DNA from: Salinispirillum sp. LH 10-3-1
GTDB lineage: Bacteria; Pseudomonadota; Gammaproteobacteria; Pseudomonadales; Natronospirillaceae
Length of the DNA: 64,000 nucleotides
Direction: 5' to 3'
Assembly: GCF_030643825.1 (NCBI RefSeq)
Contig: NZ_CP101717.1
Coordinates: forward strand, 2,046,001-2,110,000
The notes beneath the pieces were generated by a model that saw only the letters and a program-made list of their open reading frames with translations, was not told the DNA's origin and did no database searches. Positions 1-8,024 of the stretch are shown piece after piece (the first letter of the stretch is position 1; each line of letters opens with the position of its first letter). A program made the translations under genes and the position numbers.

Positions 1-1769
1 CTGTTGTACTCTTGGTGTAGACTGCGCGTAAAGCTGAGTGCGATGTACTGCACACCAGCGTGAGTCAACGTAACTAGCGACACACCATCCACTTGCGTCT
101 GTAGACAAACTACAGACGCCCCCGGAAGACTCGACCCCCCAGTACCGGCGGATACCAAAAAAAGTCCGGTAGCATTATGGCCACTAGCTCCACGGGAACC
201 GGTAATCATGCCAGCAGTTTTGCCGGTCTGCCCTGCTCTACACAACAGCACATAATGAGTTGCACCATCAGACCCGCGTGAACCCAAGAGTTTGGTTACC
301 GCACTGTCGTGATGACTCGCTAGACTAATATCTAACCCCGGTTGCCAGTACCGACCATCGTGATCACCGCTAGAACGGTGGTCGTTCATCGCCTTCGCTT
401 GTAAAACCGTAGTGGTAGACGACGATGACCGGCTGGCAGTGGTAGCTGGATTCTTCTCAGCACCCGCTTCAATACCATCTAACTTAGCTTTTGCCGCAGA
501 ACCGTTCCACCAGGCTACTATCGCTTGGCGTACTCTTTGAGCAGTCCATTTACGGTTTGTTGTGGCTGCACCCGTTTCTGCTTCCGCTTGAGATACCGTG
601 CTTGCCGTCCATTCGCGACTATTCGAAAGACGGGAGTCTGTGTTTAATGGGTAACGACCGTCATGATCGTCACTGTCAATGTGCTCCTTCATACCGCGAG
701 CGAGGAAAAGATCTACGTTATTCGTTTTGTCGCGGTCGGCGGTCGCTGGGCGTTGGCGTCCTACGCGCTTCCAGTTCGCGGTATCCACTTGATACACGAT
801 CTCGTCGCCGCTATCGAACTCAATCCCGTACAAGAATCCGTCGCCATTTACCGTATAAAACCCATCAATCGGTTGGCCCATGTTCAACGGGACCGGCGGG
901 TTGCCGTCTGTTACGTCCCATACGCCCATGTACTTGAATGCGGTTGACGCTATGGCCGCGAAGTCTTCCGCCTCGTTACGGAACTCTTGGGCCTGGTTAC
1001 GGAAAGCCTGAGCTTCGTTGCGCTTCTGCGTACTGACATCACGCGCCGCTTCCGACGCACCTTGTGCCGAAACCGATGCATCGCGCGCATCTTCCGCCCC
1101 AGTGCGTGCGGTTTCTGCGTCCTCTCGGTTTGTTACTGTGACATCTCGCGCCGTCAGCGTTGTGTCACGCGCAGTGAGAGTCGTATCACGCGCAGATTCC
1201 GTTGCCAGCCGAGCGGCGACCGCTTGATCGCGGCTCAGTCCGGCTTGTGTTTCGGCACTTTGAGCAGCATCGCGCGCGGCTTCCGAATCCGTAGCCCGGA
1301 GATCCGAAATATTCCGTGCATTTTCAGACGCCAACCGGGACTGTTCCGAAGCCGTGGCTGAGTTAGCCGAGTTCGTTGCAGACAACCCCGACTGATCACG
1401 CGCTTGCTCGGATAGGTTCTGCGCTTGCTCTGCTGCTGCGCGGTGTGAACCGGCTTGCTGGTTTAGGTCTGCTGTTTCGTCGCGCAGCAAATGAACGTTG
1501 CTCTGGCGGTCTATAACGTCAGTTTGGCGGTCAGCCACATCGCTTTGTCGATCAATCACATCCGCTTGGCGGGTCGCAACGTCTTGGCGCTTCACTTCGG
1601 TGTTGTTTTCAGCTTGTTCGGCCGCTACGGCTGCAATTTCGGCGCGCTGAGCCAGTGCAGCAGTTGCGCCCGGATCTGCAAATAAAGTGACCTCAATAAC
1701 CTGATCACCCTGCATCACCACTTCAACTTGCTGATAATTGATCTCGGCGTTAATAACAGTGTTGGCCAT
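1..1769 (-). CDS. phage tail fibre protein, partial (3' end beyond window)
   Basis: An uninterrupted minus-strand reading frame of at least 589 codons starts at the ATG at 1769 and runs off the left edge. Residues about 35-270 are Ala/Glu/Arg-rich and helical, with blocks of exact seven-residue spacing such as RQADVID-RQSDVAD-RQTDVID and a doubled RDTTLTA, typical of a trimeric coiled-coil shaft. Further on there is a globular segment (GVWDVTDGNPPVP...) and the motif KLDGIEAGAEKN, which recurs in side and tail fibre proteins. It probably forms the receptor-binding fibre. The C-terminal tip and any chaperone or cleavage domain cannot be seen. Confidence 0.85.
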   Translation of the reverse strand, partial: MANTVINAEINYQQVEVVMQGDQVIEVTLFADPGATAALAQRAEIAAVAAEQAENNTEVKRQDVATRQADVIDRQSDVADRQTDVIDRQSNVHLLRDETADLNQQAGSHRAAAEQAQNLSEQARDQSGLSATNSANSATASEQSRLASENARNISDLRATDSEAARDAAQSAETQAGLSRDQAVAARLATESARDTTLTARDTTLTARDVTVTNREDAETARTGAEDARDASVSAQGASEAARDVSTQKRNEAQAFRNQAQEFRNEAEDFAAIASTAFKYMGVWDVTDGNPPVPLNMGQPIDGFYTVNGDGFLYGIEFDSGDEIVYQVDTANWKRVGRQRPATADRDKTNNVDLFLARGMKEHIDSDDHDGRYPLNTDSRLSNSREWTASTVSQAEAETGAATTNRKWTAQRVRQAIVAWWNGSAAKAKLDGIEAGAEKNPATTASRSSSSTTTVLQAKAMNDHRSSGDHDGRYWQPGLDISLASHHDSAVTKLLGSRGSDGATHYVLLCRAGQTGKTAGMITGSRGASGHNATGLFLVSAGTGGSSLPGASVVCLQTQVDGVSLVTLTHAGVQYIALSFTRSLHQEYN

Positions 1770-1772
1770 TGA

Positions 1773-2156
1773 TCAAAGCTCCCGTGTGCGAGTAATGTCA
1801 GCGTCTACCCGAACACGGCCACGCATTAATGTAGTGATAGTCAATGGATCGGTTACGAGCTGAATGTCATACCAGTATCGAATCGGCTCCAATACCTCCG
1901 TTTGAGCAGCATTGAGAGTGATGTAACCAATTCCATTTTCAGCGTCACTGCCAGACTGAGGAAAACTTGCCTGCAGTTGTGCGGAGTCATCAATTTGGCT
2001 CGGTGATTCCTTGATGGTGAACCACAGTGTTCGTCCTGCCAGGCTTAACGGGCTTCCGTTCTCATCCTTTAAGCGGACTTCAATTGAGTAGTTATCCCCG
2101 CGAACGATAGGGTTGATCTGGTAGTTCAAGCGGCTGTTCTGAATTGGGGTAGTCAT
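1773..2156 (-). CDS. small phage structural protein (baseplate or fibre-associated)
   Basis: A 127-residue protein just upstream of the tail fibre, with a 3-base gap. It is beta-rich, with the patterns IVRGDNYSIEVRLKDENG, LWFTIKE and YWYDIQLV resembling the Ig-like or BppU-type domains used as fibre anchors. There is no signal peptide or membrane helix. Position between the connector genes and the fibre suggests a role in attaching the fibre to the virion. The functional call is inference; I do not recognise a named family. Confidence 0.7.
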   Translation of the reverse strand: MTTPIQNSRLNYQINPIVRGDNYSIEVRLKDENGSPLSLAGRTLWFTIKESPSQIDDSAQLQASFPQSGSDAENGIGYITLNAAQTEVLEPIRYWYDIQLVTDPLTITTLMRGRVRVDADITRTREL

Positions 2157-2173
2157 GGGGCGTCTCGTCGGAT

Positions 2174-2824
2174 TCAGGAAGCGTTAGGGCTGTTCATAAG
2201 GTCAGTCTGGACAGATAAGCCAAGTGATTCTCGGAATGCCTGGCGGTGGACCATGCTGCGGTTCATGTTGCCACCGTCATCACTGTCCTTGGCAAACGAT
2301 CGGTAGAGAATGTAATCCAGCATCACAGGTGCATAAGCGTCATCAATGTTGATGGTTACATTCTCGTCTTCCAGAGCGCTTTCTTCATGGCTAGCCGGAA
2401 CTTTGCTGTAAACAACATCGACTTCAGTTCCGAAAGTCGCGGGCGGGTAAACATAGAAGCGCTTTGGGTCGCGCTCATCAAAGGTAAAATGCTCGATGTT
2501 GTCTTGCTCAGGAAGTCGGTGCCAATCGCGGTCAAACAGGTCTAGGTATTGCCGATCAATCAGGGACACAGCCATCCCTTCAGTATTTCTAACAACATCA
2601 AGCAACCTCAGTCCGTCAGCGGGGATGGATTGTCGCGTTCCATCCACTAGGTCAATACTTGCGCTTGCGGTGTTGGCATCGGGCTTGACCTGCACTATCG
2701 CTTTATAGCTCTCATTCAACCAAGCAAGCAGCTCAACGTTTGTCCAGCGCGTACCTTCTTCGGATACTTCCTGCAAAATCCTTTTTGCATCATCAATCAG
2801 TTCTCGCACGCGAGTGGTTGCCAT
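2174..2824 (-). CDS. phage adaptor/connector protein (SU10 adaptor-like)
   Basis: A 216-residue protein. The N-terminal helical segment with RWTNVELLAWLNESYKAIV and a later ERDPKRFYVYPPA strand match the layout of adaptor proteins found after the portal in short-tailed phages. Such proteins form a ring under the portal and link it to the tail. The C-terminus (YAPVMLDYILYRSFAKDSDDGGN) is the helical part often seen in this group. The next gene upstream ends 6 bases away. Assignment rests on remembered family patterns and gene position. Confidence 0.7.
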   Translation of the reverse strand: MATTRVRELIDDAKRILQEVSEEGTRWTNVELLAWLNESYKAIVQVKPDANTASASIDLVDGTRQSIPADGLRLLDVVRNTEGMAVSLIDRQYLDLFDRDWHRLPEQDNIEHFTFDERDPKRFYVYPPATFGTEVDVVYSKVPASHEESALEDENVTINIDDAYAPVMLDYILYRSFAKDSDDGGNMNRSMVHRQAFRESLGLSVQTDLMNSPNAS

Positions 2825-2830
2825 AGTTTT

Positions 2831-3412
2831 TTACCCAAATCGAGGAATTGTGACTTCGATGATGCCTTGAGAGTGACCGGCCACGACCACTTGCTGCGCA
2901 CGGTTAATTTCTGCGTCTCGCACGCCCATGTGATAGTTCGCCAGTTGTGGGTCAGACCATGGCTGATCTTTCATGGCGTACAGATCAAACAGACAAGCAG
3001 AACGGATACCGTCCTGCCATGTGTCGTACAGGTCATCGGGTAATTCAGCCAGCGTGCGCAGCGGTATAAGCGACATAACTAAATTGACCACTTCATCTTG
3101 CGATGGAATTGGGTCTAAGGTGATCGCCTGCGAGCTTGGCCCCTGAATGTAGCCAGGCAATTTGCGCCCCGTGGTACCCACCGGCATGCGCTTACCCACC
3201 TTCATTACACGGCCAACTTTGGTGTGCTCGGGTGGCTCAATGGTGTAGTGAGCCTCACCGCGCTGAACTGCGAAGTCCGTAACGCTGTGAATCCATGCAT
3301 CAGAGGCACGCATAAACTCACGTAGAGCACGCAGCAGCCGGTCTTTCACCACAAAACGCGGCGCGCCTCCCGCATCGATCAGCAAGTCTTTGACAATATC
3401 GTCGAGATACAC
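2831..3412 (-). CDS. phage virion protein, connector or tail completion type
   Basis: A 193-residue protein that appears to use a GTG start. It begins with helices (MYLDDIVKDLLIDAGGAPRFVVKDRLLRALREFMRAS), followed by a beta-rich middle (HYTIEPPEHTKVGRVMKVGKRMPVG). The C-terminal helical region contains DDLYDTWQDGIRSACLFDLYAM, a pattern shared by connector proteins that sit near the adaptor. It lies between the adaptor and a small SAP-like gene with gaps of 6 bases. The role is inferred from position. Confidence 0.65.
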   Translation of the reverse strand: MYLDDIVKDLLIDAGGAPRFVVKDRLLRALREFMRASDAWIHSVTDFAVQRGEAHYTIEPPEHTKVGRVMKVGKRMPVGTTGRKLPGYIQGPSSQAITLDPIPSQDEVVNLVMSLIPLRTLAELPDDLYDTWQDGIRSACLFDLYAMKDQPWSDPQLANYHMGVRDAEINRAQQVVVAGHSQGIIEVTIPRFG

Positions 3413-3418
3413 AAAGGC

Positions 3419-3871
3419 TTACTCAGTGATGACTTGGAAGTTGAAGCGCGGCACCATTTTGGGTTTCGAATACTTCTGTCCGGTTTTAGGATCTGTTTTG
3501 GTTTCAAACTTCTCAGTTACTGCGTCCCGAAGAACTTGCACCACTTCCGCCGGCACTTCGACTTCTTTACCACGAGGAATTTGATACTGGCGACCGTTCA
3601 CACCAACAAACACGTAATCGGCCTCACCTTCCTGCTCACCAATCAGAATCTTAGTCTTCTTGGATTTAGTGGCTGCTTTGCCGCCGGAGGATTTGGTGGT
3701 GACTTTACCGGTGTCATTGGGCTTCGCGGTTTGAGCTGCTAATACCTGCTCAACCAAAGCACCTTTGTTTTCGTCATCCACGTCGACCTCAATGCCGTGT
3801 TCGTTTTTCAGAATGTCCGCAATCTCTGTCGCGCTCATTGCTTCCAGTTTTGCTTTCGTGAGTTTTGCCAT
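3419..3871 (-). CDS. small phage protein with N-terminal SAP/LEM-like motif
   Basis: 150 residues from the ATG at 3871, chosen because GGTGA lies just upstream; the in-frame ATG at 3883 has no ribosome site. The first 45 residues (KLTKAKLEAMSATEIADIL...) resemble SAP/HeH helix-extension-helix motifs that bind nucleic acid. A Lys/Thr/Ser-rich linker follows and then a beta-rich C-terminal half (YVFVGVNGRQYQIPRGKEVEVP). It follows the capsid gene, a place where head decoration or head-completion proteins are found. Function unproven. Confidence 0.6.
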   Translation of the reverse strand: MAKLTKAKLEAMSATEIADILKNEHGIEVDVDDENKGALVEQVLAAQTAKPNDTGKVTTKSSGGKAATKSKKTKILIGEQEGEADYVFVGVNGRQYQIPRGKEVEVPAEVVQVLRDAVTEKFETKTDPKTGQKYSKPKMVPRFNFQVITE

Positions 3872-3896
3872 GGGGTTCACCATTAATTTAGAGCAT

Positions 3897-3919
3897 AAAA
3901 AAACGGCCCCGAAGAGCCG
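3897..3919 (-). terminator. intrinsic terminator after the major capsid gene
   Basis: On the minus strand a six-pair stem CGGCTC/GGGCCG with a TTCG tetraloop (one G-T pair) is followed by seven T. It lies 27 bases past the capsid stop codon, so it would reduce but probably not abolish expression of the genes downstream. Confidence 0.75.
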
Positions 3920-3945
3920 CTATCGTTTTCCGCACCAATCATCGT

Positions 3946-4935
3946 TTAGATGGTTGCTGCCACCTCGGCACGCACCAACCAAGCATCATTCAAAATGACG
4001 CTGGTTTCGTATCCCTTCCAGCCAGCAGTACCGGTTTGCGCCAACGGGTCACCAGAGTCAGGCTTAGGGTTGCGAATCATCAAGTTGATTGCGCCCTTGC
4101 CTTTCAATGGCACGATTCCGTAAGCGTTTTGCGCAATGAACAAGATGGGGTAAACATCGTTGTTATCGCCGTCGGTACTGAGGTAAGTGCCATCTTCAAC
4201 CGCGCCCGCATCCGGGTATGGGTCGAAGATTGGGCTCACGCAGTAACGCACATTCTCAACCTTCCCAACTTCACCTTCATGCAGTGGCGTACCTGTTGCG
4301 TACTTCTCTACCGGAACGAAGCCATCCATGTCCCGAATGTCGTTCTCAACATCGGTGTGAGTCACGGCGACGAATGCGGCAGCAACGGGCTCAGTTGCGT
4401 AGTTGGGTGAAGCCTTCAACTTCTTGGTGATGAAGTTAGCGTTCTGTGCCTTCAAAGCACGAGTAATGCGGCGCTGCAAAGTACGAGTCATTTTGCCCGC
4501 TACTTGGTTTCGAGCCGTGGCTGCGCCCGCATAGAACACGTTGGTACCCGCTTTCAGCACGCCGAACCGCGCACGCTCATACATCTGCGCCGCTTGCTCA
4601 CCCAAGATTTCGGTAGACTCCATCAAGACAGGGTCTTCATGGGTGTCCAGAACCACATCCGTTAATTCGATGTAGTCACCGCGCTGCACCAGCGTAGCGG
4701 TCACGTCTGTTTTGGTCAGTGACTTACCGGCAGGTTTAACGCCTTCAACCAATGCCGTAGGCGTTGCATCCAATGCTTCATAACGGCGAAAGGTAATGGA
4801 CTTGGTTTCGTTCGGGCCCAAGGGCTTGGATTGGCCCCAATGCTCAAGCATCAGGTGTGGAGTACCGCGTTTCAGCAGCTCTTTCTCAGCTTTGGCTTGA
4901 GTACGCGGGGAAATGTCGCCATAAGTTACAGGCAT
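3946..4935 (-). CDS. major capsid protein, N4-gp56 family
   Basis: A 329-residue protein of the N4-gp56 major capsid family (HK97 fold). Family-like features are the N-terminal TYGDISPRTQAKAEKELLKR, the central KSLTKTDVTATLVQRGDYIELTDVV, and LGEQAAQMYERARFGVLKAGT. Near the C-terminus there is AQNAYGIVPLKGKGA. It builds the icosahedral shell around the scaffold encoded just upstream. Length is slightly shorter than in N4 but usual for the family. An intrinsic terminator follows the gene. Confidence 0.9.
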   Translation of the reverse strand: MPVTYGDISPRTQAKAEKELLKRGTPHLMLEHWGQSKPLGPNETKSITFRRYEALDATPTALVEGVKPAGKSLTKTDVTATLVQRGDYIELTDVVLDTHEDPVLMESTEILGEQAAQMYERARFGVLKAGTNVFYAGAATARNQVAGKMTRTLQRRITRALKAQNANFITKKLKASPNYATEPVAAAFVAVTHTDVENDIRDMDGFVPVEKYATGTPLHEGEVGKVENVRYCVSPIFDPYPDAGAVEDGTYLSTDGDNNDVYPILFIAQNAYGIVPLKGKGAINLMIRNPKPDSGDPLAQTGTAGWKGYETSVILNDAWLVRAEVAATI

Positions 4936-4963
4936 GATTTAGTCCTCACTAAATAGAATCAGA

Positions 4964-5785
4964 TCAATCGTCCTCATCCCATGCCCCGTCATAGTCGTTG
5001 GGATCAGGTTTACCGCGCGGTCTAGCGACCACCGGCGAACTCTTCACCGCCGCCATGGACTGGGCTTGGCGAGTACGGTCTTTGGTTGGGCGTGGGCCCG
5101 TATTGGTTTTCGATGCCTTAAACTGATTGAGCATAGTGACCACTTCGTCAGCGCTACCCTTCTGCATGATGCGTTCGTATTCACGCGCTTCACGGTAAGG
5201 TAAGTCTTCAAGCCACGTATGAATCTCGCCTTCTTCCACCAGATCGTAGGCGTCCGGGTGCACAGACAGAATGCTTTGCTCGTGCAATTCTTTTGCACGT
5301 TTCGCATCCCGCGTCTCCCGTTCGGTGATCTCGTTTTGAAGTCGTTCGCGCTCCTGACGTTCACGGTCTAACCGTTCGTTGGTCTTTTTCAGGTGTTGAG
5401 CCAATTCAGGAAAGTCGTCTTCAACATCGCTGAAGTCATGAGAGTCATCGTTGGACTGTGATTCGGCTGGCGGCTTCTTCGCTTCCAGTTCTGCCTTCTC
5501 ACGTTCCAGTCGTTGACGCTCTTCCGCAATACGGCGCTCTTCTGCCTTAATGCGGCCTTCCCAACTTTTCCGGCGCTGCTCTTCTTTGGGGTCCAGAGGC
5601 TCGTCTTCCTCTGTACTGTCCGCAGACTCACCTTCAGCGGCTAACGCTTCGTCAGCCTCTTCCAGTTTGTCGTCAGCGTCGTCCGACTGCTCATCACCGT
5701 TTAAATCAACAGCTTCGCCCTCACCCCATTCAGCGTCATAGTCAGCATCAAAGGTGTCTTGGTTTTGCTCTTCAGTTCTTGCCAT
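4964..5785 (-). CDS. capsid scaffolding protein
   Basis: A 273-residue, strongly acidic, low-complexity protein between portal and capsid, the usual scaffold position. The ATG at 5785 is preferred because AGGGGAG precedes it; the longer frame to 5842 lacks such a site and overlaps a terminator. Residues about 60-200 are a long charged coiled coil (EERRIAEERQRLEREKAELEAKK). The C-terminus holds a short basic stretch (RPTKDRTRQAQ), as scaffolds use to bind coat protein, then an acidic tail. Function follows from composition and position. Confidence 0.8.
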   Translation of the reverse strand: MARTEEQNQDTFDADYDAEWGEGEAVDLNGDEQSDDADDKLEEADEALAAEGESADSTEEDEPLDPKEEQRRKSWEGRIKAEERRIAEERQRLEREKAELEAKKPPAESQSNDDSHDFSDVEDDFPELAQHLKKTNERLDRERQERERLQNEITERETRDAKRAKELHEQSILSVHPDAYDLVEEGEIHTWLEDLPYREAREYERIMQKGSADEVVTMLNQFKASKTNTGPRPTKDRTRQAQSMAAVKSSPVVARPRGKPDPNDYDGAWDEDD

Positions 5786-5826
5786 CGTTTCTATCTCCCC
5801 TGGGCTGCTGTGCAGTATCCAGTTAC

Positions 5827-5850
5827 AAAAAAACCCGCACATGGCGGGTT
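5827..5850 (-). terminator. intrinsic terminator upstream of the scaffold gene
   Basis: Read on the minus strand, AACCCGC and GCGGGTT pair across a five-base loop and are followed by a run of T. It separates the terminase/portal genes from scaffold and capsid genes. Either it attenuates, or it is read through under late antitermination. Confidence 0.8.
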
Positions 5851-5880
5851 GTGTTTATGACCACAAGGAAGCCTGTCCTG

Positions 5881-6087
5881 TTAATCGGGGGCTTTTTGCG
5901 GATCAATATCGCGGAGCATTTCACGGTATGCCATGACTCTGCCCCGTAATTCTGCAGCGCGGGTACTGTCGCGCTGGGTTTCAAGCTGAACGTGAAGATC
6001 AGCTATGTGTTTGTTGTACGTACGGCGCAGCAAAGCGCCTTCTGTGCTGGCGCCCAACAGCGCCAATGCACGACTATCATCATTCAT
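5881..6087 (-). CDS. small helical phage protein downstream of portal
   Basis: 68 residues from the ATG at 6087, which shares one base with the portal stop codon (TGATG), so translation is probably coupled. A longer frame to 6225 exists but lies wholly inside the portal gene. The protein is one long charged helix (LLRRTYNKHIADLHVQLETQ...). Short helical proteins in this position occur in short-tailed phages. No family recognised. Confidence 0.65.
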   Translation of the reverse strand: MNDDSRALALLGASTEGALLRRTYNKHIADLHVQLETQRDSTRAAELRGRVMAYREMLRDIDPQKAPD

Positions 6088-8024
6088 CAGGCAGTAACCA
6101 TACTGGCATTCTGTTGTGCTTGAGCGATCATGCCACCGGGTATTGGCTGTCCACTCTCGGGGTCTATGCCAACTTGTTCCAGTAGCTGCGCCATGGCCTG
6201 CATTTGTTGCTGCATTTCTTCCCAAGCATCGTATTCGTCTTTCGTCTTGATGACCGAATCCGGCATGTCGGTGGACTTCACATAGTGCTCTAGGATTTCA
6301 TGCGGCTTGCAGTATTTGCCGAACGTTTGGCTTTCAGCCAGATTGGTAAATTGAGCAATCTGGTTAGCCTGAATCTCTTTCGCAACCAAACTTCTCGACC
6401 CTTCGGCGATCACTTCCATATCGCCCTTAATGGCTTCATCTTCTGTAAACTGCATGTTCCAGTGATACAGATCGGTAATTGCTGGCTTGGTGATGTCTAC
6501 ATCGTAATTCGCCACCACGTCTTTTACGGTGATCTGTGCTGCCCCCATAAGCATGGACAAACCTGATGCGGTATCCCCGGCACCACCTATGTTCTCAGTA
6601 TGGCCTTGCAAATAACTTGGAATGGCCGTGGCTTCATCACCGAGCTCTTTGAACAGCCGCGCCAACTGCATGAGCTGAGACACTGCGTTAGGAATCTGGT
6701 GTATGCGTACGGCGGGGGTGTTAGGTTCTCCGGCGGCACCCTCACGAATAATCACCATTCGCGGCCGAATGTTGGCGTACTGGTGCACTTTGTTGCCGAT
6801 CAAATAGCCATCCAACTCAAACACCGGTCCAGCACTCAAGGCGGCGTTGTCCACCACCATACGAATGGACGCATTGAAGAGCGATTGAGTATCACGCATA
6901 AGCTGGGCAATCCCCACGCCCCACAAGGCACCTTCTTGTTTCTCAAAGCGGAAAAACTTGTAAGGTCGGGACTGTTGTTCAGTCGGGTTTAGATCCGCCT
7001 TAATCACCAGATTATCAATCACCCAGATTTGAGCTTCATATTCCATGTTGAGAGCACTGGTGTCTTCAGGATCAATACCCTCAACACCATAGTCGGCTAG
7101 GTCTTGTCCTGACACCAAGCCCCAATACTCCAACACTTCGTAACGGTTTTTACCGTCAGCCACGTTGGTATTACCGGCGATCAGCTTGAGCTCCGTTTCC
7201 CAATTCTGTCGTTTGATATTTCCAGCCGCACCGGACGCCAAATATTCCGTAATCTTTTCCCCATCAAAATCACGCCGTTTAGCCAATTTGCGTAACTTGT
7301 GCTTGGGCATTACGTGCCGCTCAATGATGTATTCACAGTCAGATAGCTGTGTTGCTTCCGGGTCAGGATAAACCGACCAGAGGCTCGTGTGCGCGAAATA
7401 CGGCAGCATGTTCTCTTCGGTCAACATCACATACTGACCATCGACCATTGACCACCGGTTGCGCGTTTTAAAATCGACCATAGGGCCTTTCAAGATGCCC
7501 GTTCCGTATAGGTTGGCTTCATGAACAACATCGGCATTTCGGCTGACATAGTGCCCTTCTTTGAGCTGGTCATTCATCAGCGCACTCATCGCCTCAATGC
7601 GCTCTGCGGCCGTCTTTTGCAAAATGGTTTCCATCTGCTCTTCTGTCGGCTCTTGTCCGGTAACTTCAATCACCTGGGCCTTCAAAGCCGCCACCAAATC
7701 AGGTGTTAAGTCAGGTATGGGGGTGGCGCGAATAGACCAGTTTTTGTCGGAGCCACCTGCTGGAAACAGCAAATCACGTACACGCGCATCAAATGAACGC
7801 ACCTTGCTGCGGGTGAGTCGAATGAAGGCCTTGCATTGGTTTTCGTCAAAGCCACTCGATACATCACTTTCATAGATGCCATGGAACTGACGTAAATCCT
7901 TCAGCCACTCTTCTTCAAACGGCTGGCGAGCGACCTTGGCTGCATGAAATTTTGACTGAATATCATTCGCCAGCTCATCCACCCACTGCTGCTCTGTCGT
8001 GGCGTCGGTGTCTGTATCGCTCAT
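6087..8024 (-). CDS. portal protein (SU10 portal-like)
   Basis: A 645-residue portal, forming the dodecameric ring at the packaging vertex. It shows the portal layout: N-terminal helices (AKVARQPFEEEWLKDLRQFHGIY), a WSIRATPIP segment, a central region around WSVYPDPEATQLSDCEYIIE, and the clip/stem-like RMVVDNAALSAGPVFELDG. The C-terminus is Gln/Met-rich and helical. It overlaps the terminase stop as TGATG and the following 68-residue gene in the same way. Its size and order (terminase, portal, scaffold, capsid) match the SU10/N4-like short-tailed phages that I recall. Confidence 0.88.
   Translation of the reverse strand: MSDTDTDATTEQQWVDELANDIQSKFHAAKVARQPFEEEWLKDLRQFHGIYESDVSSGFDENQCKAFIRLTRSKVRSFDARVRDLLFPAGGSDKNWSIRATPIPDLTPDLVAALKAQVIEVTGQEPTEEQMETILQKTAAERIEAMSALMNDQLKEGHYVSRNADVVHEANLYGTGILKGPMVDFKTRNRWSMVDGQYVMLTEENMLPYFAHTSLWSVYPDPEATQLSDCEYIIERHVMPKHKLRKLAKRRDFDGEKITEYLASGAAGNIKRQNWETELKLIAGNTNVADGKNRYEVLEYWGLVSGQDLADYGVEGIDPEDTSALNMEYEAQIWVIDNLVIKADLNPTEQQSRPYKFFRFEKQEGALWGVGIAQLMRDTQSLFNASIRMVVDNAALSAGPVFELDGYLIGNKVHQYANIRPRMVIIREGAAGEPNTPAVRIHQIPNAVSQLMQLARLFKELGDEATAIPSYLQGHTENIGGAGDTASGLSMLMGAAQITVKDVVANYDVDITKPAITDLYHWNMQFTEDEAIKGDMEVIAEGSRSLVAKEIQANQIAQFTNLAESQTFGKYCKPHEILEHYVKSTDMPDSVIKTKDEYDAWEEMQQQMQAMAQLLEQVGIDPESGQPIPGGMIAQAQQNASMVTA

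Noticed and set aside
491-1685. Several plus-strand ORFs of 64-148 residues
   Set aside because: They lie wholly inside the minus-strand tail fibre frame, which is open over the full 1769 bases and shows clear heptad repeats and fibre motifs.
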